From the NCBI GenBank assembly GCA_010692425.1, contig JAAHHJ010000009.1:1-49797 (forward strand): a stretch of 49,797 nucleotides of DNA, given 5' to 3'. Numbering within the stretch: the first letter of the stretch is position 1; the number at the start of each line of letters is the position of its first letter. This DNA is from Symploca sp. SIO3C6. Lineage in GTDB: Bacteria; Cyanobacteriota; Cyanobacteriia; Cyanobacteriales; Coleofasciculaceae. Under the pieces are notes generated by a model. It was given only the letters and a program-made list of their open reading frames with translations, made no database searches and was not told the DNA's origin. Positions 1-7,159 of this stretch are shown here, piece after piece. Both the position numbers and the translations under genes were made by a program.

Positions 1-144
1 CTCGCCATTGGAAAGCGCACTCGTACGCTTGAGGAGAGCGGGACCTCTGGCAGGGTGGAGAAATCCCTTCTGCTAAGTTCTCTCTAAGATTCAAGAATCC
101 CCCTTTTTCTAAAAGGGGGAGTGTCAATCTTGAGGATTATCTCC
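1..144 (+). ncRNA. Probable 3' part of a HEARO / omega RNA upstream of iscB
   Basis: This stretch lies directly upstream of the iscB remnant at 145, where IscB elements encode their guide-carrying omega RNA, first described as HEARO. Seen: G+C-rich segments that can fold, including a perfect 10-bp hairpin at 98-120 (TCCCCCTTTT, loop TCT, AAAAGGGGGA), and a Shine-Dalgarno-like GAGGA at 132-136 eight bases before the iscB ATG. Inferred: that it is the 3' portion of the RNA; the 5' end and any guide would lie left of the window. The hairpin could instead be an unrelated terminator or repeat. No covariance search was possible. Confidence 0.42.
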
Positions 145-329
145 ATGCAAAGAGTTCCAGTAATATCTAAAAATGGACAACCATTATTAATTGGAAAAGA
201 TTAGGGCAATTTTCAGCTAAGAAAACCAAGCTACTCAAACGTGGCACAGGATTAATTTGTAAACCGATAGTTGGAGGGGGCGGTTTCCTCCCAGCACTAA
301 AAGTGCGGGTTTCCACCGCCCAAGAATAG
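145..329 (+). pseudogene. iscB: Internally deleted iscB (RRXRR / HNH OMEGA nuclease) remnant
   Basis: ATG at 145 opens with MQRVPVISKNGQPLL, the typical start of cyanobacterial RRXRR-domain IscB proteins, then hits a stop at 202. In another frame, from about 192 to the TAG at 327-329, the sequence reads WKRLGQFSAKKTKLLKR followed by GTGLI and a G/P-rich tail, which matches the C-terminal region of the same family as I remember it. The RuvC, bridge-helix and HNH core is therefore missing and the two ends are joined at roughly 185-195. IscB proteins are RNA-guided nickases/nucleases of IS200/IS605-like transposons; this copy cannot encode an active enzyme. It may persist as a non-autonomous, MITE-like element. 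The family identification is from memory. Confidence 0.68.
278..321. repeat. Nested hairpin at the right end of the IscB element
   Basis: An outer stem GGGCGGT (278-284) pairs with ACCGCCC (315-321). An inner stem CCC-A-GCACT (290-298) pairs with AGTGC-GGG (302-309). Subterminal hairpins like this mark the ends of IS200/IS605-type elements and are read by the single-strand transposase. Here the hairpin also encodes the last residues of the iscB remnant and ends nine bases before the next gene's ATG, so it may affect translation of that gene. Confidence 0.55.
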
Positions 330-743
330 ATGACTACTACTGGTGCTATGAGTCTGAGTGACCACGATAATCGAACTGTGGAGATTGAGGTAGTGGGGAT
401 TTGCAACAATCTAGCACGCAAGAGTAACCGTACAATTACAGTTCCTTATCGCCGGTTGTCTCAGGAAATGCAGCGACTGATGCGTCTGGGAAGCACAATT
501 GTCAGCGTCAAGCTAGTTTCATTCTCCCTAACAGGAACTGAATCTGCCCAAATTCCCGCCTTACCAAAGGAGAAAGTACCACTGGAGGTAGAATCGCCAA
601 CAATTTCCCAGGGACAAAACCCTGACATCGTAAAAGCTAAGCCTCTTCAACGCTCAAGAAATCGATTGGCGGCGAAGAAGACTACTAGAACTACCAAGAC
701 TAGAAGGAGAAGAACAATTAAAGGTCAAACTAGAGTGCAGTAA
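330..743 (+). CDS. CpcD-domain phycobilisome linker, small rod-capping type
   Basis: A 137-residue protein with a CpcD-type linker core at residues ~33-65 (VPYRRLSQEMQRLMRLG, then IVSVK). This fold caps or bridges phycobiliprotein hexamers at the end of phycobilisome rods. After the core comes a proline/glutamine spacer and a very basic tail (KTTRTTKTRRRR, residues ~116-128), which is unusual for a plain CpcD cap and could contact another linker or the membrane. It lies 8 bp upstream of cpeS and is probably co-transcribed. The ATG at 330 immediately follows the iscB remnant's stop; ATG 348 (MSLSDHD) is an equally possible original start. The core identification is firm, the exact linker class is not. 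Confidence 0.78.
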   Translation: MTTTGAMSLSDHDNRTVEIEVVGICNNLARKSNRTITVPYRRLSQEMQRLMRLGSTIVSVKLVSFSLTGTESAQIPALPKEKVPLEVESPTISQGQNPDIVKAKPLQRSRNRLAAKKTTRTTKTRRRRTIKGQTRVQ

Positions 744-751
744 CGGCAGAT

Positions 752-1294
752 ATGGATATTACCGATATTAATCAATTTTTACAGCTTTCGATCGGGCGTT
801 GGCGATCGCAACGCAGTGGTCATAATCTAGCTTTTAGTCACTTTGAAGAAGTGCGCTCAACAATTGATATTGTTGCACTAGAAACAGATGAACCGGCGGT
901 AATTGATATTTGTCAGTTGTATGGTTTTGATCCAACTACTGCCTTCCATCCTTTTCGCATGAGTTGGGAGGGTGAATCAGATTGGGACGATGAAGAAACT
1001 CTAGCAGGAAATTGCGTACTTGTCCCTATTCCCGATCCAACTAACCCAAATCAGGGTAAATTACTAAGAGAGAAGGGCTATGCTGAGACTATTGCCGCAA
1101 TTGGCGAATACCGCATAACTGAAGATGGCACTTTCACTCTGCTAACTGAGTATGATCGTGCTGCTGCTGAAGAGCGAATTTGGTTTGCGACACCGAATCT
1201 GCGGTTTCGGGTTTCGTTGATCAAAACTAGTGATGGTCAAGGGGTACTCACCGCCTCGTTTTCTTCAGAAATTCGTTCTTTGTCTACTCAGTAG
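752..1294 (+). CDS. cpeS: CpcS/CpeS-family phycobiliprotein bilin lyase (CpeS by synteny)
   Basis: 180 residues, the usual length for the CpcS/CpeS lipocalin-like lyases (S/U clan). The family start FLQLSIGRWRSQRSGH is seen at residues ~9-24, followed by an acidic W-rich segment and ERIWFATPNLRFRVS near residues 141-155. These enzymes attach phycocyanobilin or phycoerythrobilin to the Cys82-equivalent of phycobiliproteins through a thioether bond. The order here, cpeS-cpeT-cpeR, matches the end of the known cpeCDESTR operon, so I name it cpeS by context. A second paralogue lies at 6400-6993; which of the two is CpeS and which is CpeU/CpcS-like cannot be settled by eye. Confidence 0.72.
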   Translation: MDITDINQFLQLSIGRWRSQRSGHNLAFSHFEEVRSTIDIVALETDEPAVIDICQLYGFDPTTAFHPFRMSWEGESDWDDEETLAGNCVLVPIPDPTNPNQGKLLREKGYAETIAAIGEYRITEDGTFTLLTEYDRAAAEERIWFATPNLRFRVSLIKTSDGQGVLTASFSSEIRSLSTQ

Positions 1295-1485
1295 GGCGGT
1301 ACTAGTTTTAGTAATACCTACTACAGCATGACTGATGCGTAGAAACTTCACGTAAAGTTGTTTAGGTTTGTAGCAAAAGCTTAATAGAAAAAACAATTTT
1401 TAATTTCAGTTTACAGCAATCCTCTTGGTAATTAACAGTTAACAATCAAATTTTAAAGTTTTTTTAACTTAATTACAATATACCC

Positions 1486-2103
1486 ATGCTCTCTAGTTAC
1501 CCACAAACCTACACCAATGACTTGCTCAATCTAGCCTGTTGGATGGCAGGAGATTTTAGTAACCAAAAACAAGCTTTCGACAATTCTAAACTTTACGCCC
1601 ACATCCGCATTTTTTTTCGTCCTCTACCGTTTGAGTTCTTTTCTGGTATCGGTTTTTACTCTGAACAAGTTTATGATTATGATTTGTGGAGTCCCTACCG
1701 TCAGGGAGTCCATCGGCTTATCAATCAGGGCAACCAGATTTATATAGAAAATTACAGCCTCAAAGATCCCATACTCTATGCTGGAGCAGGACACGAACTA
1801 GAGATTCTCAAAACTATTACCCCTGAGTCTATTGAACGTCGCCATAACTGTTCAATGGTTTTCTGGCGAGAGGGCGAAATGTTCCGGGGAGGTGTCGAAC
1901 CAGGTAACAGCTGTTTGATTAAGCGTAATGGCTGTCAAACCTACCTAGTGAGCGATGTGGAATTAACCGAAAATACTTGGGTGAGCTTGGACAAGGGCAT
2001 GGATATTAACACCCACCAACAAGTCTGGGGTTCAGCAGCTGGTCCTTTGCGATTTGAGAAAAGACAAAGTTTTGCTGAGGAATTACCAAGCTTTACTGCT
2101 TAG
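1486..2103 (+). CDS. cpeT: CpeT/CpcT-family bilin lyase
   Basis: 205 residues, typical for CpcT/CpeT, with the family opening DLLNLACWMAGDFSNQKQA at residues ~12-30 and an R-P-x-P-F-x-F-F-S segment near residues 46-54. Family members attach or handle bilin at Cys153/155-equivalent positions on beta subunits; CpeT is the phycoerythrin version. It sits between cpeS and cpeR in the same order as the cpeSTR end of the Fremyella operon. A 191-bp gap upstream contains an A+T-rich stretch that could hold a promoter. The family is clear; CpeT rather than CpcT is inferred from its neighbours. Confidence 0.75.
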   Translation: MLSSYPQTYTNDLLNLACWMAGDFSNQKQAFDNSKLYAHIRIFFRPLPFEFFSGIGFYSEQVYDYDLWSPYRQGVHRLINQGNQIYIENYSLKDPILYAGAGHELEILKTITPESIERRHNCSMVFWREGEMFRGGVEPGNSCLIKRNGCQTYLVSDVELTENTWVSLDKGMDINTHQQVWGSAAGPLRFEKRQSFAEELPSFTA

Positions 2104-2181
2104 ACATGAGAAAGTTTCAATAGGTACTTAATTTGCCTAGTGATGGAAAAAACTGACCTATAAATTTATTGATTGAATCGG

Positions 2182-2526
2182 ATGAGTGCCTCAACTTTAA
2201 TTAGCAGCACAGCTCAGAAAATGCTACCGCCAGAAGCCCAGAAAAAAATGCAGTGCTGGATCAGGAGCAGACATCTGATTTGTTCCGGTCACTTTTTTGT
2301 ATTTGAGACAGTAGAATACTCGACTCTAGACAGATTTGACGAATGTGTCAAAAGTTTAGGAGGAACTTTAATATGTGTTGAACCCATTAAAAAAATTTGG
2401 ATTGGAAACCATCGACAAGTAATTGTGTATCAAGCTAAAGCCAGTTTGCATACACCTCACCATAAACTGAAACAATACTGGATTAAGTATGGTAGTTTTC
2501 ATACCAGATTTGATGAACGTTCTTAA
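2182..2526 (+). CDS. cpeR: CpeR, activator of phycoerythrin operon expression
   Basis: 114 residues from ATG 2182 (an in-frame TTG at 2173 would add three). The segment LPPEAQKKMQCWIRSRHLIC, then FFVFETVEYSTLDRFDECV and HTPHHKLKQYW match CpeR as I remember it. CpeR is required for expression of cpeBA in green light in chromatically acclimating cyanobacteria. It resembles PP2C-like proteins distantly but has no obvious DNA-binding domain. It follows cpeT by 78 bp and precedes the linker at 2550 by 23 bp, consistent with one operon. Its presence is the best evidence that this organism makes phycoerythrin. Confidence 0.85.
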   Translation: MSASTLISSTAQKMLPPEAQKKMQCWIRSRHLICSGHFFVFETVEYSTLDRFDECVKSLGGTLICVEPIKKIWIGNHRQVIVYQAKASLHTPHHKLKQYWIKYGSFHTRFDERS

Positions 2527-2549
2527 ATAAATTGCAAATTAGTAGATAG

Positions 2550-3635
2550 ATGATTATGATTAGCACATTTACTTCCTCTATAACTACTCCAACTTCCAAA
2601 TTAAGTACGAGTCTCTGGGAAGAAACAAACCCGATTGAACTGCAACCATGCAGCTCCCAAGAGGAGTTTGCAACCGTAATCCGAGCCGTCTACCGACAAG
2701 TTTTGGGTAATGCCTATGTCATGGAAAGTGAACGCCTTGTCGTTCCTGAATCACAGCTCAAACTAGGTGAAATTAGCGTCCGTGAGTTTGTGCGTCAGGT
2801 TGCACAATCGGAGTTATACAGATCAAGGTTTTTCGACAATTGCCCCCGCTACCGAGCGATCGAATTAAATTTCAAGCATCTGCTTGGTCGTGCTCCTGAT
2901 GACTACTCTGAGATGAAGTATCACAGTAGCATACTCGATACTAAGGGTTATGAAGCTGATATTGATTCCTATCTCGATAGCGATGAGTATCAAGATTACT
3001 TTGGGGAAAACATCGTACCCTTTTATCGGGGCTACAAAACTCAGACTGGTAAAAAGCTGCTTGGGTTCACTAACATGTTTAAGCTCTTACCAAGTATGTC
3101 TAGTAGTGATAAAGACCTTGTATCAGGGAATTATCCTCGTTTAAATCAGTCGATTATTTACAACAATCCTTCTGGAACACTTCCAGTAACCAATGTTGCT
3201 CAATTGTTAGCTAAGGTACTCAAGCCCAACATCCAAATAGCTAAAGGACCTACACCAGCAGATCTAGCTCGACAAAAAGCTTATCAAGACTTGCAAGCTA
3301 AATTTCAAGAACAGGTTCAATTGCTTGAAATTATGAAGAAACAGCTCGCTGAGTTACAGCCTTTGGCAACAATTGGAAGCTCACAGTTGAATAAGTGGCT
3401 CTCTTACAGTCCCTCTCCTGGCGCTGCTGCTGATTTAATCACCAGCCGAAAATTCCCCAACCAGATAGCGGAGACTTCTCAACCACCAGAAAGTTATGAA
3501 GCCCTGCAACAGCAGTATGAACAACAGGAAGAGGAAATTACTTCTTTACGAGAAAAAATTGCTGATTTGCAGCGTTCAGCTGCGATAGGAGAAGCACGTT
3601 TGAATAAGTGGCGCAGTCGTACTTTTTCTCGTTAA
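2550..3635 (+). CDS. Atypical phycobilisome rod linker with coiled-coil C-terminus
   Basis: 361 residues. Residues ~25-180 are a phycobilisome linker polypeptide domain (EEFATVIRAVYRQVLGNAYV, then LGEISVREFVRQVAQSELYR and LNFKHLLGRAPDDYSE), which threads the cavity of a phycobiliprotein hexamer. The usual C-terminal CpcD-type domain of phycoerythrin linkers is absent. Instead there are two coiled-coil segments (residues ~240-270 and ~310-345), each followed by a copy of a short motif: ATIGSSQLNKW and AAIGEARLNKWRSRTFS at the extreme C-terminus. The next gene ends in the same motif. It lies 23 bp after cpeR, so it is probably expressed under phycoerythrin-inducing conditions. The start could also be the third codon (ATG 2556). 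The linker domain is sure; the role of the tail is unknown. Confidence 0.82.
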   Translation: MIMISTFTSSITTPTSKLSTSLWEETNPIELQPCSSQEEFATVIRAVYRQVLGNAYVMESERLVVPESQLKLGEISVREFVRQVAQSELYRSRFFDNCPRYRAIELNFKHLLGRAPDDYSEMKYHSSILDTKGYEADIDSYLDSDEYQDYFGENIVPFYRGYKTQTGKKLLGFTNMFKLLPSMSSSDKDLVSGNYPRLNQSIIYNNPSGTLPVTNVAQLLAKVLKPNIQIAKGPTPADLARQKAYQDLQAKFQEQVQLLEIMKKQLAELQPLATIGSSQLNKWLSYSPSPGAAADLITSRKFPNQIAETSQPPESYEALQQQYEQQEEEITSLREKIADLQRSAAIGEARLNKWRSRTFSR

Positions 3636-3769
3636 ATAATAAGTAATAAGTAATAAGTAATAAGTAATAAGTAATAAACGTTTTTTTGTAACTTGTTAAT
3701 TATGGCTTTTTACCTATTACTTAAAGTCAGACTATTTGTAGCATTCTTGACCCAAGGCAAAAGCCTTGG
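3636..3769. repeat. Dispersed repeat, copy A: AAGTAAT tandem tract plus stem-loop
   Basis: A heptamer tract (TAATAAG repeated ~6 times, 3636-3677) follows the linker stop codon. Then come ACTTGTTA, ACTTAAAGT and ACTATTTGTAG blocks and a 7-bp stem-loop at 3752-3769 (CCAAGGC, loop AAAA, GCCTTGG) followed by AAGGC. The same blocks in the same order recur at 29125-29254, with a different sequence but the same pairing in the stem. Confidence 0.75.
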
Positions 3770-4246
3770 AAGGCTCCAGGGTTCCAGGGCTTTATGCTTT
3801 TATGATTTCTTTTTCACTTGGGCTTTAAGGATACAAGCCCTATCAGACAGGATATGACAGGGGTTTGGAAGGAGTCCAAGCTTCACATTTTCTCTAGACA
3901 TAAAGCCTTGGAGCCTTTTATCTTCTGCCTTTTTCTTGGTCAGTACCAAATCTTTGATCAATCCTAGTCAGCATGCTAGTATTGTAATTCTGGATATATA
4001 GCTGGCAACACAAGCACGGATTTCAGGTCGAGGGAAAAATTCTAGTCATTGCGGCCAAATCCCAACCGTGCGGTTAGAAGATGATTTTTGTCTGTTGAAG
4101 CTTTTATAGCGTTGCTCCTATTAGGTTAGGACAAATTAAATAGCTGAGACGACCAGATAGCAATAATAACCCTTCTGCCTCCTACCCTCTACCTCCTGCC
4201 TTCTGCTATACCAGTCAATAAGCACTAGGATAATACCAAAATACCA
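3770..4246. other. Intergenic region upstream of the coiled-coil gene
   Basis: About 480 bp with no convincing gene on either strand. It contains repeated AAGCCTTGG/CTCCAGG-like words and a C/T-rich tract near 4173-4207 (CTTCTGCCTCCTACCCTC type) typical of cyanobacterial intergenic repeats. A promoter for the gene at 4247 is probably here but no box could be chosen with confidence. Confidence 0.5.
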
Positions 4247-6325
4247 ATGGCGAAGAAAAAGCGTGGCACTTCCAACTTGAGCTCAAACAACACTAAAGTC
4301 AAGATGGGGCTGTCCCTTACGAATACGGGTATTCAATCCTTGAGTACGCTGGCTAAAGAAGCTGGACTATCTCGGTCTGAGTTACTTGAGCGCCTTGTTA
4401 GAGGTATGATCGCGGTATCTAGCGATGCCGCTGAAATCAAATTAGCTTTAAAGACGCAAACAGATCAACAAGAGCGGGCAGGTAGAGAAACGCAGGTAGT
4501 CTCAGCTCAACTGCAAGCCAATGAGCAAGATGCGCAACAAGCAGTTGAGGGTGTGTTACCAGAAGATTATCAATCTTTGCAAAAGCAATCCCAAGAGCAA
4601 GCTAAGATAATTACTGAACTAAATCAGAAAATTGATCAGCTGAAGGAAAAATCAGAAAGTCCCACAGTTCAACCTGAAGTTGAACCAGCAAAGTATGAGT
4701 CTTTGCAAAGTAAGTCTCAAAAACAAACTGAGGAAATTACTGCTCTCAAACAAAAAATTACTCGATTTCAAGAACAAATAGATAGTAGCACGGCTCAGCA
4801 CCAAGCTGAACAGGAAAAGTCCCAATCCCTACAGCAGAATCTACAAGAACAACAACAAGCGAATACGCAACTACAGGCACAACTATCTCAACTACGAGTT
4901 AGTCTAGAAACTCAAACTGCACAACATGAAGAATATAACTCCTTACAGCAACAGTATCAACAACAGACATCAGAACTTACCACTCTCGAGCAACAGATTA
5001 GTCAACTACAGCAGCAACTAGAAACTAAGACTAATCAACACCAAGCCGAGCAAGAAAAATCTCAATCCCTACAACAGAATCTACAAGGGCAACAACAAGC
5101 GAATACACAACTACAACAGCAACTATCTCAACTAAGAGTTAGTTTAGAAGCTCAAACTGCTCAGCAGCAAAGTCAGCAAGAAAACTACAACTCCTTAGAA
5201 CAACAATACCAACAGCAGAAAGCAGAAACAAGTACTCTCACACAACAGATTAGTCAACTACAGCAGCAACTAGAAACTAAGACTAATCAATACCAAGCCG
5301 AGCAAGAAAAATCTCAATCCTTACAACAGAATCTACAAGGGCAACAACAGGCTAATGCACAATTACAACAGCAACTATCTCAACTAAGAGTTAGTTTAGA
5401 AGCTCAAACTGCTCAGCAGCAAAGTCAGCAAGAAAACTACAATTCTTTAGAACGACAATACCAACAGCAGAAAGCAGAAACAAGTACTCTCACACAACAG
5501 ATTAGTCAACTACAGCAGCAACTAGAAACTAAGACTAATCAATACCAAACTGAACAAGAAAAATCTCAATCCCTACAACAGAACCTGCAAGGGCAACAGC
5601 AAGCTAATGCACAATTACAACAGCAACTATCTCAACTAAGAGTTAGTTTAGAAGCTCAAACTGCTCAGCAGCAAAGTCAGCAAGAAAACTACAATTCTTT
5701 AGAACGACAATACCAACAGCAGAAAGCAGAAACAAGTACTCTCACACAACAGATTAGTCAACTACAGCAGCAACTAGAAACTAAGACTAATCAATACCAA
5801 ACTGAACAAGAAAAATCTCAATCCCTACAACATAACCTGCAAGGGCAGCAGCAAGCTAATGCACAATTACAACAGCAACTATCTCAACTGCGAGACCAAC
5901 AACTATCTCAACTGCAAGCTAACCTAGAAAGTCAAACTGCCCAACAGAAAAAATATAAATCCTTACAGCAGCAGTACCAACAGCAGACAGCAGAAATTAA
6001 TAATCTCGGGCAACAGATTAGTCAACTTCAGGCGCAACTAGAAACAAAAACTACTCAACAACAAACAGAGCAAGAAAAATCACAATCTCTAGAACATAAA
6101 CTGCAAGTACAAGCACAGATAAATGCACAACTCCAACAGCAACTGGAGAATGAAACAGCCTTACAGGCGTCTCAGCAGAAAACTGAAGCATTACGGCAAC
6201 GGAAATTAGATGAACAGATAGAGGTAAACGCTGCACTACAGCAGGAAATTGCCCAGCTAAGGAGTTACGCCACCATCGGAGAAAATTACTTAAATAAGTG
6301 GCGTAATCGTAATTTTTCTAGTTAG
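4247..6325 (+). CDS. RHH-like domain plus long coiled-coil repeat protein; candidate phycobilisome-associated
   Basis: 692 residues; no named family recognised. Residues ~16-55 (KVKMGLSLTNTGIQSLSTLA, then GLSRSELLERLVRGM) look like a ribbon-helix-helix module. Residues ~85-670 are an almost unbroken Q/E-rich coiled coil built of 84-residue repeats. The final residues, ATIGENYLNKWRNRNFSS, match the end of the phycobilisome linker encoded just upstream (AAIGEARLNKWRSRTFSR). A TnpA-, kinesin- or SMC-like function is not supported: there is no ATPase motif, signal peptide or membrane segment. Given the position inside the phycoerythrin island and the shared tail, I infer a scaffold or tether linked to phycobilisomes, possibly also DNA-binding. 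Similar coiled-coil tails may simply be common in this genome, which cannot be excluded here. Confidence 0.8.
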   Translation: MAKKKRGTSNLSSNNTKVKMGLSLTNTGIQSLSTLAKEAGLSRSELLERLVRGMIAVSSDAAEIKLALKTQTDQQERAGRETQVVSAQLQANEQDAQQAVEGVLPEDYQSLQKQSQEQAKIITELNQKIDQLKEKSESPTVQPEVEPAKYESLQSKSQKQTEEITALKQKITRFQEQIDSSTAQHQAEQEKSQSLQQNLQEQQQANTQLQAQLSQLRVSLETQTAQHEEYNSLQQQYQQQTSELTTLEQQISQLQQQLETKTNQHQAEQEKSQSLQQNLQGQQQANTQLQQQLSQLRVSLEAQTAQQQSQQENYNSLEQQYQQQKAETSTLTQQISQLQQQLETKTNQYQAEQEKSQSLQQNLQGQQQANAQLQQQLSQLRVSLEAQTAQQQSQQENYNSLERQYQQQKAETSTLTQQISQLQQQLETKTNQYQTEQEKSQSLQQNLQGQQQANAQLQQQLSQLRVSLEAQTAQQQSQQENYNSLERQYQQQKAETSTLTQQISQLQQQLETKTNQYQTEQEKSQSLQHNLQGQQQANAQLQQQLSQLRDQQLSQLQANLESQTAQQKKYKSLQQQYQQQTAEINNLGQQISQLQAQLETKTTQQQTEQEKSQSLEHKLQVQAQINAQLQQQLENETALQASQQKTEALRQRKLDEQIEVNAALQQEIAQLRSYATIGENYLNKWRNRNFSS
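4801..6060 (+). repeat. Tandem 252-bp coding repeats in the coiled-coil gene
   Basis: The word GAGCAAGAAAAATCTCAATC and its variants recur near 4807, 5049, 5301, 5553, 5805 and 6067. The spacing is about 240, then 252, 252, 252 and about 262 bp. Copies starting near 5293 and 5545 differ at only a handful of bases over the unit, pointing to recent duplication or gene conversion. Each full unit encodes 84 residues. Confidence 0.88.
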
Positions 6326-6399
6326 CTTCAACGGTAGATAGCACACGGTTCATCAAAATTATTTTCCCATCCCCCCATCCCCCCGTCTCCCCCTCTCTC

Positions 6400-6993
6400 T
6401 TATGAGGCAGCTTCTGCTCTAACACGATTCTGCTGAAGCATTTGCTCTAATTTGTCAGGGGAAACACAACGACGCTCAGAACAATAACTCATCAAGTTAA
6501 CCCCATTCATCATCCTGGCAGTGCTGACGCGCACACGAAAATCATCTGTAAGGAACCAGCACCGTTCCTGACCTTGATTCTTTTCATATTCAGTATCTAT
6601 AGTCAATACCCCATCAGGTGCAAATCGGTAGCGACAAACCACTGGAATCCCTTCTACATAACCGCGATTACGCAGGAATTTACCGGAGTCACTATTTTCG
6701 GAATCAGGAATATCAACTAGAATGGCTCCATAATCAGGGTTAGGTTCTACCAAATCTAGGGTATCCTGCCACATGAAAATAGCGCCACCAGCAGCTAAGG
6801 CTGGATCAACTGCTTGGAGTTCGCAAACTTCTTTGACTTTGGGGTTATCCTTTTCTAAAACGCGAATAATTAGATTAGATTTTCCCGACTCATTAACAAC
6901 TGAGTCAAAATGATGTACACTTCGTTCCGAAAACCAAGTTCCCTCACTCTTGCGAAAGAAATCCATCATTGTCATTGGCGATATTAGCTGCAT
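6400..6993 (-). CDS. Second CpcS/CpeS-family bilin lyase (CpeU/CpcS-like)
   Basis: 197 residues with the family pattern DFFRKSEGTWFSERSVHH near residues 11-28, a conserved mid-region (LCE/CELQAVDPALAAGGAIF) and ERCWFLTDDFRVRVST. These lipocalin-fold enzymes attach a bilin to Cys82-type positions, often as heterodimers of two paralogues (for example CpcS with CpcU), so this gene and cpeS at 752 may work together. Met7, Met9 or Met10 are possible starts and would fit the family's short N-terminus better. It converges with the coiled-coil gene; the 75-bp gap holds a C-rich low-complexity tract (6362-6398). It is divergent from the pentapeptide gene. Confidence 0.78.
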   Translation of the reverse strand: MQLISPMTMMDFFRKSEGTWFSERSVHHFDSVVNESGKSNLIIRVLEKDNPKVKEVCELQAVDPALAAGGAIFMWQDTLDLVEPNPDYGAILVDIPDSENSDSGKFLRNRGYVEGIPVVCRYRFAPDGVLTIDTEYEKNQGQERCWFLTDDFRVRVSTARMMNGVNLMSYCSERRCVSPDKLEQMLQQNRVRAEAAS

Positions 6994-7159
6994 CTGTTCT
7001 GGAACCTCAAAAATCTAATCAAGAATCACTCAGCTTCTTTGTTGTTAAGAAATATCAACAAAGAACAGTCTGGAAAGCCACAAAATTATAGGATAAATCA
7101 AATATGCTACCCCTGATCTTGTCTGAAGTAAATAATAGACAGGTCTGAAGAGACAATCA

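Noticed and set aside
1-87. Open frame from the window edge to a TAA at 85-87, possibly the end of a protein
   Set aside because: Composition is not protein-like and the region sits where the omega/HEARO RNA of the iscB element is expected.
98-120. Perfect hairpin considered as a terminator of an upstream gene
   Set aside because: No T-run follows and no upstream gene is visible; it is better treated as part of the structured region before iscB.
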